From NCBI RefSeq assembly GCF_022637415.1, contig NZ_CP093340.1:3119501-3183500 (forward strand): DNA of 64,000 nucleotides, read 5' to 3'. Below, piece after piece: positions 1 through 7,557 of the stretch. Position 1 is the stretch's first letter. Each line of letters begins with the position of its first letter. The position numbers were made by a program, and so were the translations under genes. Below the pieces are notes generated by a model. That model saw only the letters and a list, made by a program, of their open reading frames with translations. It was not told where the DNA came from and searched no databases. This stretch comes from Luteimonas sp. S4-F44. Its GTDB lineage: Bacteria > Pseudomonadota > Gammaproteobacteria > Xanthomonadales > Xanthomonadaceae.

Positions 1-1300
1 GCGTTTCACCGGCCGCGTCCAGCGAGCTGTTGAAGCGCGGGTACTGCTTGAGCACCGCGACCGACGCCTTAATCAGGAACGCGAGCATGGTCAGCTTGAT
101 GCCGGCCTTCTCATTCTCCTTGTTGAGCTGCACGCGCAGCGCCTCCAGATCGGTGATATCGGCATCGTCGTGCTGCGTGACGTGCGGGATCATCGCCCAG
201 TTGCGCGCGAGGTTGGCGGCCGAGATCTTCTGGATGCGGCCCAGCTCCTGGACCTCGATCTCGCCGAACTTGGCGAAGTCGACCTTCGGCCACGGCAGCA
301 GGTTCAGGCCGCCGCCGGCCGCGGCCGGTGCACCGGCCTTCGTGGCGCCGCCACCCGCCAGCACGCCCTTGACGAACTGCTGCACGTCCTCGCGCGTGAT
401 GCGCCCGGCGCGCGCGGTCCCGCGCACCTGGGCCAGATCGACGCCGAGCTCGCGTGCGAACAGGCGCACCGCGGGGCTGGCGTAGGGCACGTTGCCCGGC
501 AGGATCGCCTCGGCATCGAAACGGACCGGCGGCTGGCCGCTGCCGGCCGGCCGGTGGTCCATCGAGGCCTGCGCGATCGGATCGGCCTTGGCCTGCGGCG
601 CGACCGGCTCGACGGCACTGTCGTCCTTGGACTTGGCCGGCGCGGCGGCCGGCGCCTTGGCGTCGGCCGATGCATCGCCACCGCCCTCGGCCTCGATGAT
701 CGCGACCACGCTGCCTTCCGACAGGGTGTCGCCGACCTTGACCTTCAGTTCCTTGATCACGCCGGCCACCGCGGCCGGCACTTCCATCGTCGCCTTGTCC
801 GATTCCAACGTGACCAGGCCCTGGTCCTTGGCCACGGTATCGCCGACCGCCACCAGCACCTCGATCACCGGCACGTCGTCGTAGCCACCGATGTCGGGCA
901 CCTTCGATTCCTGCGTGCCAGCGCCGCCGGGCTGCGCCTTGGGCGCCTCGGTCTTGGCAGCGGGCGCGGCCTTCTCGGCCGCCGGCTTGTCGCCCCCACC
1001 CGACGCGCTGCGCGCGTCGACCTCCCCCGCTTGTGGGGGAGGTGCATCGGCGGCGGCATCCTGGGCCTCGATGAGCGCGACCACGCTGCCTTCCGACAGG
1101 CTGTCGCCGACCTTGACCTTCAGTTCCCGGACCACGCCGGCCACCGTCGAGGGCACTTCCATCGTGGCCTTGTCCGATTCCAGCGTGACCAGGCCCTGGT
1201 CGACCGACACCGTATCGCCGACGGCGACCAGCACCTCGATCACCGGGACATCGTCATACCCGCCAATGTCGGGAACGCGCGCTTCTTTCAGGTCGGCCAT
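1..1300 (-). CDS. aceF: Dihydrolipoamide acetyltransferase, E2 of pyruvate dehydrogenase (C-terminus beyond window)
   Basis: E2 core of the cytoplasmic pyruvate dehydrogenase complex; it transfers the acetyl group from lipoyl-lysine to CoA. The minus strand reads from ATG at 1300 and runs off the left edge (about 433 residues visible). Two lipoyl domains are visible, each with the VTLESDKATMEVP motif; the first lipoyl lysine is about residue 44 and the second lies in the repeat about 120 residues later. They are followed by a peripheral-subunit-binding domain (YASPAVRLFARELGVDL) and the start of the catalytic acyltransferase domain (KISAANLARNW). Linkers are Ala/Pro-rich. The linker after the first lipoyl domain (about residues 86-103) is encoded by a REP-like palindromic element, listed separately. 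The catalytic HxxxD motif lies outside the window. Family assignment is firm. Confidence 0.97.
   Translation of the reverse strand, partial: MADLKEARVPDIGGYDDVPVIEVLVAVGDTVSVDQGLVTLESDKATMEVPSTVAGVVRELKVKVGDSLSEGSVVALIEAQDAAADAPPPQAGEVDARSASGGGDKPAAEKAAPAAKTEAPKAQPGGAGTQESKVPDIGGYDDVPVIEVLVAVGDTVAKDQGLVTLESDKATMEVPAAVAGVIKELKVKVGDTLSEGSVVAIIEAEGGGDASADAKAPAAAPAKSKDDSAVEPVAPQAKADPIAQASMDHRPAGSGQPPVRFDAEAILPGNVPYASPAVRLFARELGVDLAQVRGTARAGRITREDVQQFVKGVLAGGGATKAGAPAAAGGGLNLLPWPKVDFAKFGEIEVQELGRIQKISAANLARNWAMIPHVTQHDDADITDLEALRVQLNKENEKAGIKLTMLAFLIKASVAVLKQYPRFNSSLDAAGET
991..1043 (-). repeat. REP-like palindromic element inside the aceF linker
   Basis: Two adjacent perfect hairpins: 1020-1043 (ACCTCCCCC, 6-nt loop, GGGGGAGGT) and 1001-1019 (CGACGCGC, 3-nt loop, GCGCGTCG), followed on the minus strand by a GGTGGGGGC tail. 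The layout, C-rich stem plus GC stem plus G-rich tail, is that of dispersed intergenic REP elements of high-GC proteobacteria. Here it is in frame and encodes a Pro/Ala/Gly-rich stretch (PPPQAGEVDARSASGGG) of an interdomain linker. No second copy was found in the window. Confidence 0.7.
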
Positions 1301-1700
1301 GCGGCCCTCCGGGCATCTCGTGACCCACTATTGTGGCGCCCCGCAGGTCCCGCGCCAACTGCTGTGATGCCGCATCTCGCGCCTGCACCGATCGCGGAAC
1401 GTTGCGTCGCGCCCATGGCGTTCGTCTGCGGTACAGGCGCGATGTTGGCCGACGCTCCCATACGAACCCGCATGGCAGCGGGCCCGCCGATGAACGCGCT
1501 GCGCAGATTTCCGAAGGCCACGTGAAGCGTTGCGAACGCTTCAGACAGCGCAAATCGCGGATTCAGGTTCCCTGCGCCAGCATAGTCGCGCCTTCCCGAA
1601 GAGGAGGGTCGCGACAGGACTTCAGGTTCCGGCCGCGAGAATCCCGCCGGCGCGTCTGCGCTCCCGGCGCCAAAGCAACAAGCATAAGGAGAACTCCCCC
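1301..1700. other. Intergenic region between divergent aceF and ompW
   Basis: About 400 bases without a supported gene. It must carry the promoters of both divergent genes, but no clear -35/-10 pair was recognised. A good Shine-Dalgarno (AAGGAGA, about 1686-1692) precedes the ATG at 1701. Open frames across the interval have atypical composition and were not accepted. Confidence 0.5.
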
Positions 1701-2345
1701 ATGAAGCCGAACGCGTCCATCCTCAACAAGCGCAGCCTGATCCTCGCCACCCTGGCCTCGCTCGCAGTCTCGTCCGCGGCCTTTGCCCAGGACACCGACA
1801 CCGCGGCCGGCAAGCGTTTCTCGGTCGTCGGCGGCGTCACGCTGCTGCAGCCGAACAACGACACCGGCCGCAACAACGGACTCAAGGTCGATGGCGGCCC
1901 GGCGCCGACCGCTTCGGTGTCGTACAACTTCACCGACAACATCAGCGCCGAGCTGTGGGGCGCGCTCGATTCATTCGATCACCGCGTCAAGCAGGACGGC
2001 GTCAAGATCGGCAATGTCGATCAGCAGCCCATCGCGCTGAGCGGCCAGTACCACTTCGGTGATGTCGACAACACCTTCCGCCCGTTCGTCGGTCTGGGCT
2101 ATCACCAGTCCAACATCAGCAACGAAGACCTGGGCGGCGGCGGCGACCACGTCAGCCTGACCACGCCCAAGGGCGCGATCGGCACGGTCGGCGTCGACAT
2201 GAACATCAACTCCACCTGGTTTGCCCGTGCCGATGCGCGTTACCTGCGCAGCCGTGCGGACGTCAAGCAGGCCGGTCAGACGGTGCAGCGCGATCTCAAG
2301 CTCGACCCGTGGACCGTGGGTGTCGGTATCGGCGCACGCTTCTGA
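1701..2345 (+). CDS. ompW: OmpW family outer membrane protein
   Basis: Eight-stranded outer-membrane beta-barrel of the OmpW family (214 aa, typical length), thought to form a narrow channel for small hydrophobic molecules. Residues 1-35 are a Sec signal peptide ending in SSAAFAQ with cleavage before DTDTAAG. The mature protein starts with the family pattern FSVVGGVTLLQPN, has alternating hydrophobic strands, and ends in a terminal Phe (GVGIGARF) as expected for BAM-dependent assembly. ATG 1701 has a strong Shine-Dalgarno; an in-frame upstream ATG at 1530 would put the signal peptide internally and is rejected. The gene is monocistronic and followed by an intrinsic terminator. Confidence 0.92.
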   Translation: MKPNASILNKRSLILATLASLAVSSAAFAQDTDTAAGKRFSVVGGVTLLQPNNDTGRNNGLKVDGGPAPTASVSYNFTDNISAELWGALDSFDHRVKQDGVKIGNVDQQPIALSGQYHFGDVDNTFRPFVGLGYHQSNISNEDLGGGGDHVSLTTPKGAIGTVGVDMNINSTWFARADARYLRSRADVKQAGQTVQRDLKLDPWTVGVGIGARF

Positions 2346-2372
2346 TCCTCTCTCTCCCAGAGACGTGCCCAG

Positions 2373-2402
2373 CGGCCCCGCCTTGTGCGGGGCCGTTTTT
2401 TT
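2373..2402 (+). terminator. Rho-independent terminator of ompW
   Basis: Perfect GC stem CGGCCCCGC / GCGGGGCCG with a short loop at 2373-2395, followed by a run of T, 28 bases after the ompW stop. Confidence 0.93.
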
Positions 2403-2412
2403 GCGCCTAAAT

Positions 2413-2459
2413 CGGGGTCAGAGTGCAATTTCGCGTCGCGAAATTGCACTCTGACCCCG
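2413..2459. repeat. GGGGTCAGAGT palindromic repeat (REPIN-like), copy 1
   Basis: Near-perfect 47-bp palindrome with 23-bp arms starting CGGGGTCAGAGTGCAATTTC and a one-base centre. It shares the GGGGTCAGAGT head with copies at 12798-12876 and 40441-40473. This is the structure of two REP units in inverted orientation, a class mobilised in trans by IS200-like REP-associated transposases; no such transposase lies in the window. It sits between the 3' ends of two convergent genes. Confidence 0.85.
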
Positions 2460-2492
2460 GTTCTACCCAGTCCCCGCCGAACGCCGCAAGCC

Positions 2493-3029
2493 TCAGAGCC
2501 AACGCCCCAGGCGCCATTGCAGCAGCACCGCGTAGGCGGCGTGGTAGCCGAGCACCAGGCCGGCGACCGCGAACAGCCCGGCCGGTTCGCCGAGCGGCCC
2601 CCACGACGCCAGAACCTCGACGTTGCCGCGCCAGCGCTCCCAGGCCTGCCAGATGCCTGCGATCACCCGCGCAACCACCACCAGCGTCAATGCCAGCACC
2701 AGCCAGCGGTTGGGTGTGTACCAGACCGCCCCGGGCCGGTGCTCGACCCGCGTCAGCGCCCAGCCCAGGCCACCGGTCGCCAACCCGGCGAACAGCCCCA
2801 GCCCCGCATAGACGAACGCATGCGCGACGAACAGGTTGGTCACGCCCATCACGCCGAGAAACAGCAACGCCGAGGCCGGCAGCAGCCAGGCATTGAGCCG
2901 GGTCAACCAGCGCGGCGGGCGCCGGCGCGAAGTTCCGACGCGATAGCGGTTCCACAGCGCCAGCGGCCACAGCAGCAGCATTGCCGCGCACAGCGCCAGC
3001 ACGAACACGATCAACAGGACGATGGGCAT
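2493..3029 (-). CDS. Inner-membrane protein of unknown function
   Basis: 178-aa hydrophobic protein from ATG 3029 (MPIVLLIVFVLALCAAML). About five membrane segments can be seen: residues 1-22, about 45-65, 70-90, 115-135 and 155-172, with a basic loop (RYRVGTSRRRPPRW) after the first. The topology and the late AxRVIAG/W-rich segment recall small DUF1453/CcdC-like membrane proteins, but I do not recognise it firmly. A longer frame upstream is Arg/Pro-rich and unlike protein, so the internal ATG was chosen. Transcription is toward ompW; the EamA gene lies 58 bases upstream on the same strand and could be co-transcribed. Confidence 0.7.
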   Translation of the reverse strand: MPIVLLIVFVLALCAAMLLLWPLALWNRYRVGTSRRRPPRWLTRLNAWLLPASALLFLGVMGVTNLFVAHAFVYAGLGLFAGLATGGLGWALTRVEHRPGAVWYTPNRWLVLALTLVVVARVIAGIWQAWERWRGNVEVLASWGPLGEPAGLFAVAGLVLGYHAAYAVLLQWRLGRWL

Positions 3030-3087
3030 GGCGGCAGTGTGCGGCACGCAGCGTGGCGGCGGCGTCGGCGGCTCCGATCGGCCGCCC

Positions 3088-4002
3088 TCAGGGTGGCGGC
3101 GTCGCGTCCGGGTGACGCACCGGCGGGTCGGCCACCACCCGCTCGCGGCGGAACATGTACAAACCGCTGGCGACAATGATCGCCGCGCCCAGCCAGGTCG
3201 GCGCGTCGGGCAGCACGCCCCAGAGCGTGAGATCGAGCACGATCACCCACAGCAGCGCGGTGTACTCCAGCGGCGCGACCTGACTGGCCTCGCCCAGGCG
3301 GAAGGCATGGGTCATCGCGACCTGGCCCAGCGCGCCCGCGCTGCCGATCAGCGCCAGCACGCCCAGGTGCTCGGTCTGCAGCGGCCGCCAGTCACGCCAG
3401 GCCAGCAGCCCGGCGAAGACCGCCATCAGTACCAGGAACCAGAACACCAGCGACTCGGGGCTGTCGCGCTGGGCCAGGATGCGCACGGTGATCGAGGCGA
3501 CCGAGTAGCACAGCGCACCGAGCACCACCGCCAGGCCGGCCAGCGTGGCGACACCCTCACCAGTCGGGCGCAGCACCACCAGCACGCCGACGATGCCCAC
3601 CGCGATCGCCGTCCAGCGACGCGGGCCCACCCGTTCGCCGAGCAGCGGCACCGCCAGCGCGGTGACCAGCAGCGGCGATACGAACACGATCGCGTACGCC
3701 GTCGACAGCGGCATGCGCGCCAGTCCGTACACGAAGCCGGCGATCATGCCCACGCCGAGCACGCCGCGCAGCAGGTGCAGCGGCCAATGGATCCGCCACA
3801 GCGTACCGCCGCGGCCGCGCAACACGATCCACGCCGCGATCAGCGGCAGCGTGGTCAGGCTGCGGAATGTGGCGACCTGGAACGCCGAGTAATCCTCGGC
3901 GATCCACTTCATGCCCGCGTCCATGCCCGCGAACGCGAGCACCGCCAGCAGCATCCACCACACAGCGGCGCGGGCATCGGTCGGCGGAGCGGCACGGGAC
4001 AT
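3088..4002 (-). CDS. EamA/DMT family transporter
   Basis: Inner-membrane drug/metabolite transporter-superfamily permease of 304 aa with ten predicted helices arranged as two EamA repeats. Repeat 1 begins WWMLLAVLAFAGMDAGMKW and contains the typical FRSLTTLPLIAAW helix; repeat 2 begins ALCYSVASITVRIL and contains EYTALLWVIVLDLTLWG. Substrate cannot be deduced; relatives export amino acids, metabolites or riboflavin. Start chosen at ATG 4002 (MSRAAPP); ATG 4032 (MDAPCSS) is an alternative and neither has a strong Shine-Dalgarno. It lies 74 bases downstream of the alcohol dehydrogenase on the same strand. Confidence 0.88.
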   Translation of the reverse strand: MSRAAPPTDARAAVWWMLLAVLAFAGMDAGMKWIAEDYSAFQVATFRSLTTLPLIAAWIVLRGRGGTLWRIHWPLHLLRGVLGVGMIAGFVYGLARMPLSTAYAIVFVSPLLVTALAVPLLGERVGPRRWTAIAVGIVGVLVVLRPTGEGVATLAGLAVVLGALCYSVASITVRILAQRDSPESLVFWFLVLMAVFAGLLAWRDWRPLQTEHLGVLALIGSAGALGQVAMTHAFRLGEASQVAPLEYTALLWVIVLDLTLWGVLPDAPTWLGAAIIVASGLYMFRRERVVADPPVRHPDATPPP

Positions 4003-4076
4003 GGTCGCGAAGGATGAACAGGGGGCGTCCATCCTCGCACGGAAGCACGCGCCGGGCATCCGGCGCGCACGAGTCT

Positions 4077-5126
4077 TCAGCGCCGCAGCGTCTCGATGTC
4101 GATGACGAAGCGGTAGCGCACATCGCCCTTGCGCATACGCGCGTAGGCGGTCTCGATGTCGGCGATGCCGATGCGCTCGATGTCGGACACGATGCCGTGC
4201 TCGGCGCAGAACTCGAGCATCTCCTGGGTCTGCCGGATACCGCCGATCAGCGAGCCGACCAGGCGCCGGCGCTGCATGATCAATGCGCCGGCCGCGACCG
4301 GGGCCGGCACCTCGGGAATGCCGACCAGAATCATCGTGCCGTCGACGCGCAGCAGCGACAGATACGCGTTGTAGTCGTGCTCGGCCGACACGCTGTCGAC
4401 GATGTAGTCAAACGACTTGGCCAGCGCCTTGAACGTGGCCTTGTCGCGCGTGGCCGCGAACGCATGCGCACCGAGCGCCAGTGCGTCGGCGCGCTTGGAT
4501 TCCGAACTGCTCAGCACCGTCACCCGCGCGCCCATCGCGACCGCGAACTTGACCGCCATATGCCCCAACCCACCCAGGCCGACGACTGCAACGTCGTCAC
4601 CCGGGGCGACGCCGAAATGGCGCAGAGGCGAGTAGGTGGTGATACCCGCGCACAGCAGCGGCGCGGCAGCATCGAGCGGCAGTCCGTCGGGAATACGCAG
4701 CACATAGGCCGCATCGACCGTGATCCGCGTCGAATAGCCGCCATAGGTCGGCCCGCTGCCATCACGCGCCATCGCGTTGTAGGTGGAGGTCATGCCCTCA
4801 TCGCAGAACTGCTCTTCTCCGGCGCGGCACTGCGGGCAGGTCCGGCACGAGTCGACGAAGCAGCCGACACCGACCGCGTCGCCGACCGAGAACGCGGTCA
4901 CCGCGCTGCCGACCTGGGCGATGCGGCCGACGATCTCGTGGCCGGGCACCATCGGAAAGATCGACCCGCCCCACTCGTCACGCACCTGGTGCAGGTCGGA
5001 GTGGCAGACACCGCAATAGAGGATGTCGATCAGCACCTCGGAGGGGCCGGGCGGGCGGCGCTGGATGGTGGTGGGCGCGAGCGGCGCGGTGGCGTCCGCG
5101 GCGGCGTAGGCAGGGGTCTCGAACAT
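4077..5126 (-). CDS. Zinc-dependent NAD(P) alcohol dehydrogenase (cinnamyl-alcohol/YahK type)
   Basis: 349-aa cytoplasmic medium-chain dehydrogenase/reductase that interconverts alcohols and aldehydes. Catalytic zinc ligands are visible: Cys41 in GVCHSD and His63-Glu64 in PGHEIVG, with a further Cys in PLLCAGITTY. The structural-zinc lobe CRTCPQCRAGEEQFC is intact. The Rossmann cofactor motif VVGLGGLGHMAVKFA follows. The sequence resembles the broad aldehyde-reducing YahK/AdhC branch rather than glutathione-dependent formaldehyde dehydrogenase. Start ATG 5126 is divergent from yajQ. Physiological substrate unknown. Confidence 0.92.
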   Translation of the reverse strand: MFETPAYAAADATAPLAPTTIQRRPPGPSEVLIDILYCGVCHSDLHQVRDEWGGSIFPMVPGHEIVGRIAQVGSAVTAFSVGDAVGVGCFVDSCRTCPQCRAGEEQFCDEGMTSTYNAMARDGSGPTYGGYSTRITVDAAYVLRIPDGLPLDAAAPLLCAGITTYSPLRHFGVAPGDDVAVVGLGGLGHMAVKFAVAMGARVTVLSSSESKRADALALGAHAFAATRDKATFKALAKSFDYIVDSVSAEHDYNAYLSLLRVDGTMILVGIPEVPAPVAAGALIMQRRRLVGSLIGGIRQTQEMLEFCAEHGIVSDIERIGIADIETAYARMRKGDVRYRFVIDIETLRR

Positions 5127-5262
5127 GACGGCGGTCTGCGACAGCGGGGGAGGCCACTATTGTCGCGCGTCAGACGCGGAGCGGAGGCGGCGAGCGCGCG
5201 ATGCAACGTTCCAAGCCGGCTGCGTTACCCTGCGGGCCGTTCCCCATTGCCAGGTGCCCCAC

Positions 5263-5745
5263 ATGCCGTCCTTCGACGTCGTCTCCGAAGTCGACACCCA
5301 CGAACTGACCAACGCGGTCGACCAGGCCAACCGCGAACTGACCACCCGCTTCGACTTCAAGGGCGTGGCGGCATCGTTCGAGCGTGAGGACGCGGTGATC
5401 ACCCAGTCGGCCCCGAGCGAGTTCCAGCTCCAGCAGATGACCGAGATCCTGCGCCAGCGCCTGGCGGCGCGGAAGATCGACGTCCGCTGCCTGGAGTTCG
5501 GCGACATCGACACCAACCTCGCCGGCGCCCGACAGAAGGTCACCGTCAAGCAAGGCATCGAACGCGATCTGGCCAAGAAGATCCAGACCACGCTCAAGGC
5601 CGCCAAGCTCAAGGTCGACAGCCAGATCAACGGCGACAAGCTGCGCGTGACCGGCAAGAAGCGCGACGACCTGCAGGCGGCGATCGCGCTGCTGCGCGGT
5701 ACCGAGTTCGAGCTGCCGCTGCAGTTCGACAACTTCCGCGACTGA
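5263..5745 (+). CDS. yajQ: YajQ family cyclic di-GMP/nucleotide-binding protein
   Basis: 160-aa cytoplasmic protein of the YajQ family: N-terminal MPSFDVVSEVDTHELTNAV, central FDFKGVAASFE, and C-terminal TGKKRDDLQAAIALL, with two ferredoxin-like folds expected. In Xanthomonas campestris a YajQ homologue binds cyclic di-GMP and controls virulence genes through a LysR-family partner; a similar signalling role is inference here. The start is fixed by family N-terminus at ATG 5263; the frame continues upstream without protein-like character. The stop converges with the DUF1624 gene 10 bases away. Confidence 0.95.
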   Translation: MPSFDVVSEVDTHELTNAVDQANRELTTRFDFKGVAASFEREDAVITQSAPSEFQLQQMTEILRQRLAARKIDVRCLEFGDIDTNLAGARQKVTVKQGIERDLAKKIQTTLKAAKLKVDSQINGDKLRVTGKKRDDLQAAIALLRGTEFELPLQFDNFRD

Positions 5746-5755
5746 GCGCCGCGCC

Positions 5756-6910
5756 CTAGAAGTAGCGCAGCCACGCCCAGTCCCGGTGCCGCGCCTTGAG
5801 CGCGGCAAACCAGCGCACCGCCGGATACAGCGCCAGCGCCAGGGCCGCCGCGGCCGGCAGCAACCACGCCGGGGCGCCGAACCCGAAGAATGCGCCCTGG
5901 TTGTGGCCCCACACCGCGACCGCAGCCAGGTACAGCAGCTTCAGCACGTACAGGTGCAGCAGGTAGAAGAACATCGGCGCCGCGCCGTAGGTCGCCACCG
6001 GCGCCAGCCGCAGGGCCCACGCCGGCCGCTCGAACAACCGCAGCAGCAACAGGCCCACGCCCAGGGTCAGGCACAGGAACAGCAGCGAAGGCGGGTATTT
6101 GGTGACGTTGACCAGACTCATCGCCGTGCGCAGTCCGTCCTCGCCGAGGCGCCAGGGCGCATCGCCATAGCCGTTGACCAGCCGCAGCACGGCGAACGCC
6201 GCCAGCGCGCCCACACCCCACGCCAGCAGCCGCCGCTGGCGGCGCATCGCACCGAAGCCGGCCGCGAACCAGGGGCCGGCGGCGTACCCGAGCGCGATCA
6301 CGCCGATCCACGGCAGCACCGGGTACGAGGTCCGCACCCGCAGGCCCTCGATCGGTTCAAGCCAGGCGCGCTGGTGCAGCACCGCCCACACCCCGGACCA
6401 GGCACTGTCCACGCGCACGCTGTCGAGCAGGTTGTGCGCGGCCACTACGACCAGCCCGAGTGTGACCAGCGCCGGGCGCGGCAGCCACAGCAGCGCAGAG
6501 AGCGCGAGCATCGACAGACCGATCGCCCAGATCACCTGCAGGTACAGCGTCTGTGGCGGGAACTCGAACGTCCAGGCGAAGTTGACCAGGGTCACTTCCA
6601 GCAGCACCAGGAACAGGCCGCGTTGGAACAGAAACGCCGCGGTCGCCGCACGCGGTGCCGGCTGGCGCTGGCCATAGAGCCAGGCCGACAGCCCGGTCAG
6701 GAACACGAACACCGGCGCGCACAGATGCGCGAGCAGGCGGAAGCCGAACAGCAACGGCGAGACCTGGTCGATGTCGACCGGATCGCCCATCTGCGCGTGC
6801 AGGAAGAAGGTCTCACGCACATGGTCGAGCAACATCAACAGCATGACCAAGCCGCGCAGCAGATCGATCTGGACCAGACGCGGTTGAGGCGATGGGACGG
6901 AGACGGCCAT
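5756..6910 (-). CDS. DUF1624 (HGSNAT-like acyltransferase) membrane protein
   Basis: 384-aa polytopic inner-membrane protein. It opens with RLVQIDLLRGLVMLLMLLDHVRETFF, the 'D-x-LRG-x-x-M-x-x-M-x-x-DH' start of the DUF1624/heparan-alpha-glucosaminide N-acetyltransferase-type catalytic domain, and has about ten hydrophobic segments. It is probably an O- or N-acyltransferase of a cell-envelope sugar, but the acceptor is unknown. ATG 6910 is the only plausible start. An AT-rich segment immediately upstream (about 6931-6955) should contain its promoter, shared with the divergent DUF1415 gene. Confidence 0.85.
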   Translation of the reverse strand: MAVSVPSPQPRLVQIDLLRGLVMLLMLLDHVRETFFLHAQMGDPVDIDQVSPLLFGFRLLAHLCAPVFVFLTGLSAWLYGQRQPAPRAATAAFLFQRGLFLVLLEVTLVNFAWTFEFPPQTLYLQVIWAIGLSMLALSALLWLPRPALVTLGLVVVAAHNLLDSVRVDSAWSGVWAVLHQRAWLEPIEGLRVRTSYPVLPWIGVIALGYAAGPWFAAGFGAMRRQRRLLAWGVGALAAFAVLRLVNGYGDAPWRLGEDGLRTAMSLVNVTKYPPSLLFLCLTLGVGLLLLRLFERPAWALRLAPVATYGAAPMFFYLLHLYVLKLLYLAAVAVWGHNQGAFFGFGAPAWLLPAAAALALALYPAVRWFAALKARHRDWAWLRYF

Positions 6911-6930
6911 GACGAATCGGGACAGCTGGA

Positions 6931-6979
6931 AAAGTTATTTTATAACATATCGATTGCGGCGTGCCGGCTGGTCTAGACT
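6931..6979. promoter_or_regulatory. Divergent promoter region of DUF1624 and DUF1415 genes
   Basis: A sharply AT-rich tract (TTATTTTATAACATAT, 6935-6950) in otherwise GC-rich DNA offers -10-like hexamers on both strands. TAGACT at 6974-6979 is a second plus-strand -10 candidate, placed about 26 bases before the GTG start of the DUF1415 gene. No convincing -35 was seen. Confidence 0.4.
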
Positions 6980-7005
6980 GCGCGCCCGTCCGCGCCGCCG
7001 ATTCC

Positions 7006-7554
7006 GTGACCGCACAGCTTCCCGACGACCCGCTGATCGCCACCCGCCGCTGGCTCGAGCGCGCGGTGATCGGACTGAACCTGTGCCCGTTCGCCAAGGC
7101 CGTCTACGTCAAAGATCAGGTGCGGCTGGTGCTGTGCGAGGCGACCACGCCCGAGGCCCTGCTCGAACGCCTGGGCGAGGAACTGCTCCACCTGCGCGAC
7201 ACCCCGGCGCAGACCACCGACACCACATTGCTGGTGCACCCGCACGTGCTGCAGGAGTTCCTCGATTACAACGATTTCCTAGACGCGGCCGATGCCCTCG
7301 TCGAGTCGCTCGACCTCGACGGCGTGCTGCAGGTGGCCAGCTTCCATCCCGATTACCGCTTCGCCGGCGTACCCGACGACGACATCAGCCACTGCACCAA
7401 CCGCTCGCCCTACCCCACCTTGCATCTGCTGCGCGAGGACAGCGTCGAGCGCGCGGTAGCGATCTATCCCGACCCCGACGCGATCATCGAGCGCAACATC
7501 GCCACACTCGAACGGCTCGGGCCCGACGGCTGGGACGCCTTGCGCCGCCCCTGA
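7006..7554 (+). CDS. DUF1415 domain-containing protein
   Basis: 182-aa conserved cytoplasmic protein of unknown function. It carries the DUF1415 signature ATRRWLERAVIGLNLCPFAKAV near the N-terminus, an early Cys in the LCPFA motif, and conserved FHPDYRFAGV, HCTNRSPYPTLHLLRED and YPDPDAIIERNI blocks. GTG 7006 was chosen because family members begin shortly before the D-P-x-x-ATR motif; a GTG at 6961 would add 15 residues and overlap the promoter. There is no Shine-Dalgarno. Its stop lies 3 bases from that of the convergent prephenate dehydrogenase. Confidence 0.85.
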   Translation: MTAQLPDDPLIATRRWLERAVIGLNLCPFAKAVYVKDQVRLVLCEATTPEALLERLGEELLHLRDTPAQTTDTTLLVHPHVLQEFLDYNDFLDAADALVESLDLDGVLQVASFHPDYRFAGVPDDDISHCTNRSPYPTLHLLREDSVERAVAIYPDPDAIIERNIATLERLGPDGWDALRRP

Positions 7555-7557
7555 GCG

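Noticed and set aside
170..1525. 451-codon plus-strand frame across aceF
   Set aside because: Antisense of the lipoyl domains; the minus strand encodes an unmistakable E2 protein.
1530..2345. 271-residue version of OmpW starting at 1530
   Set aside because: It would bury the signal peptide; ATG 1701 has a strong ribosome-binding site.
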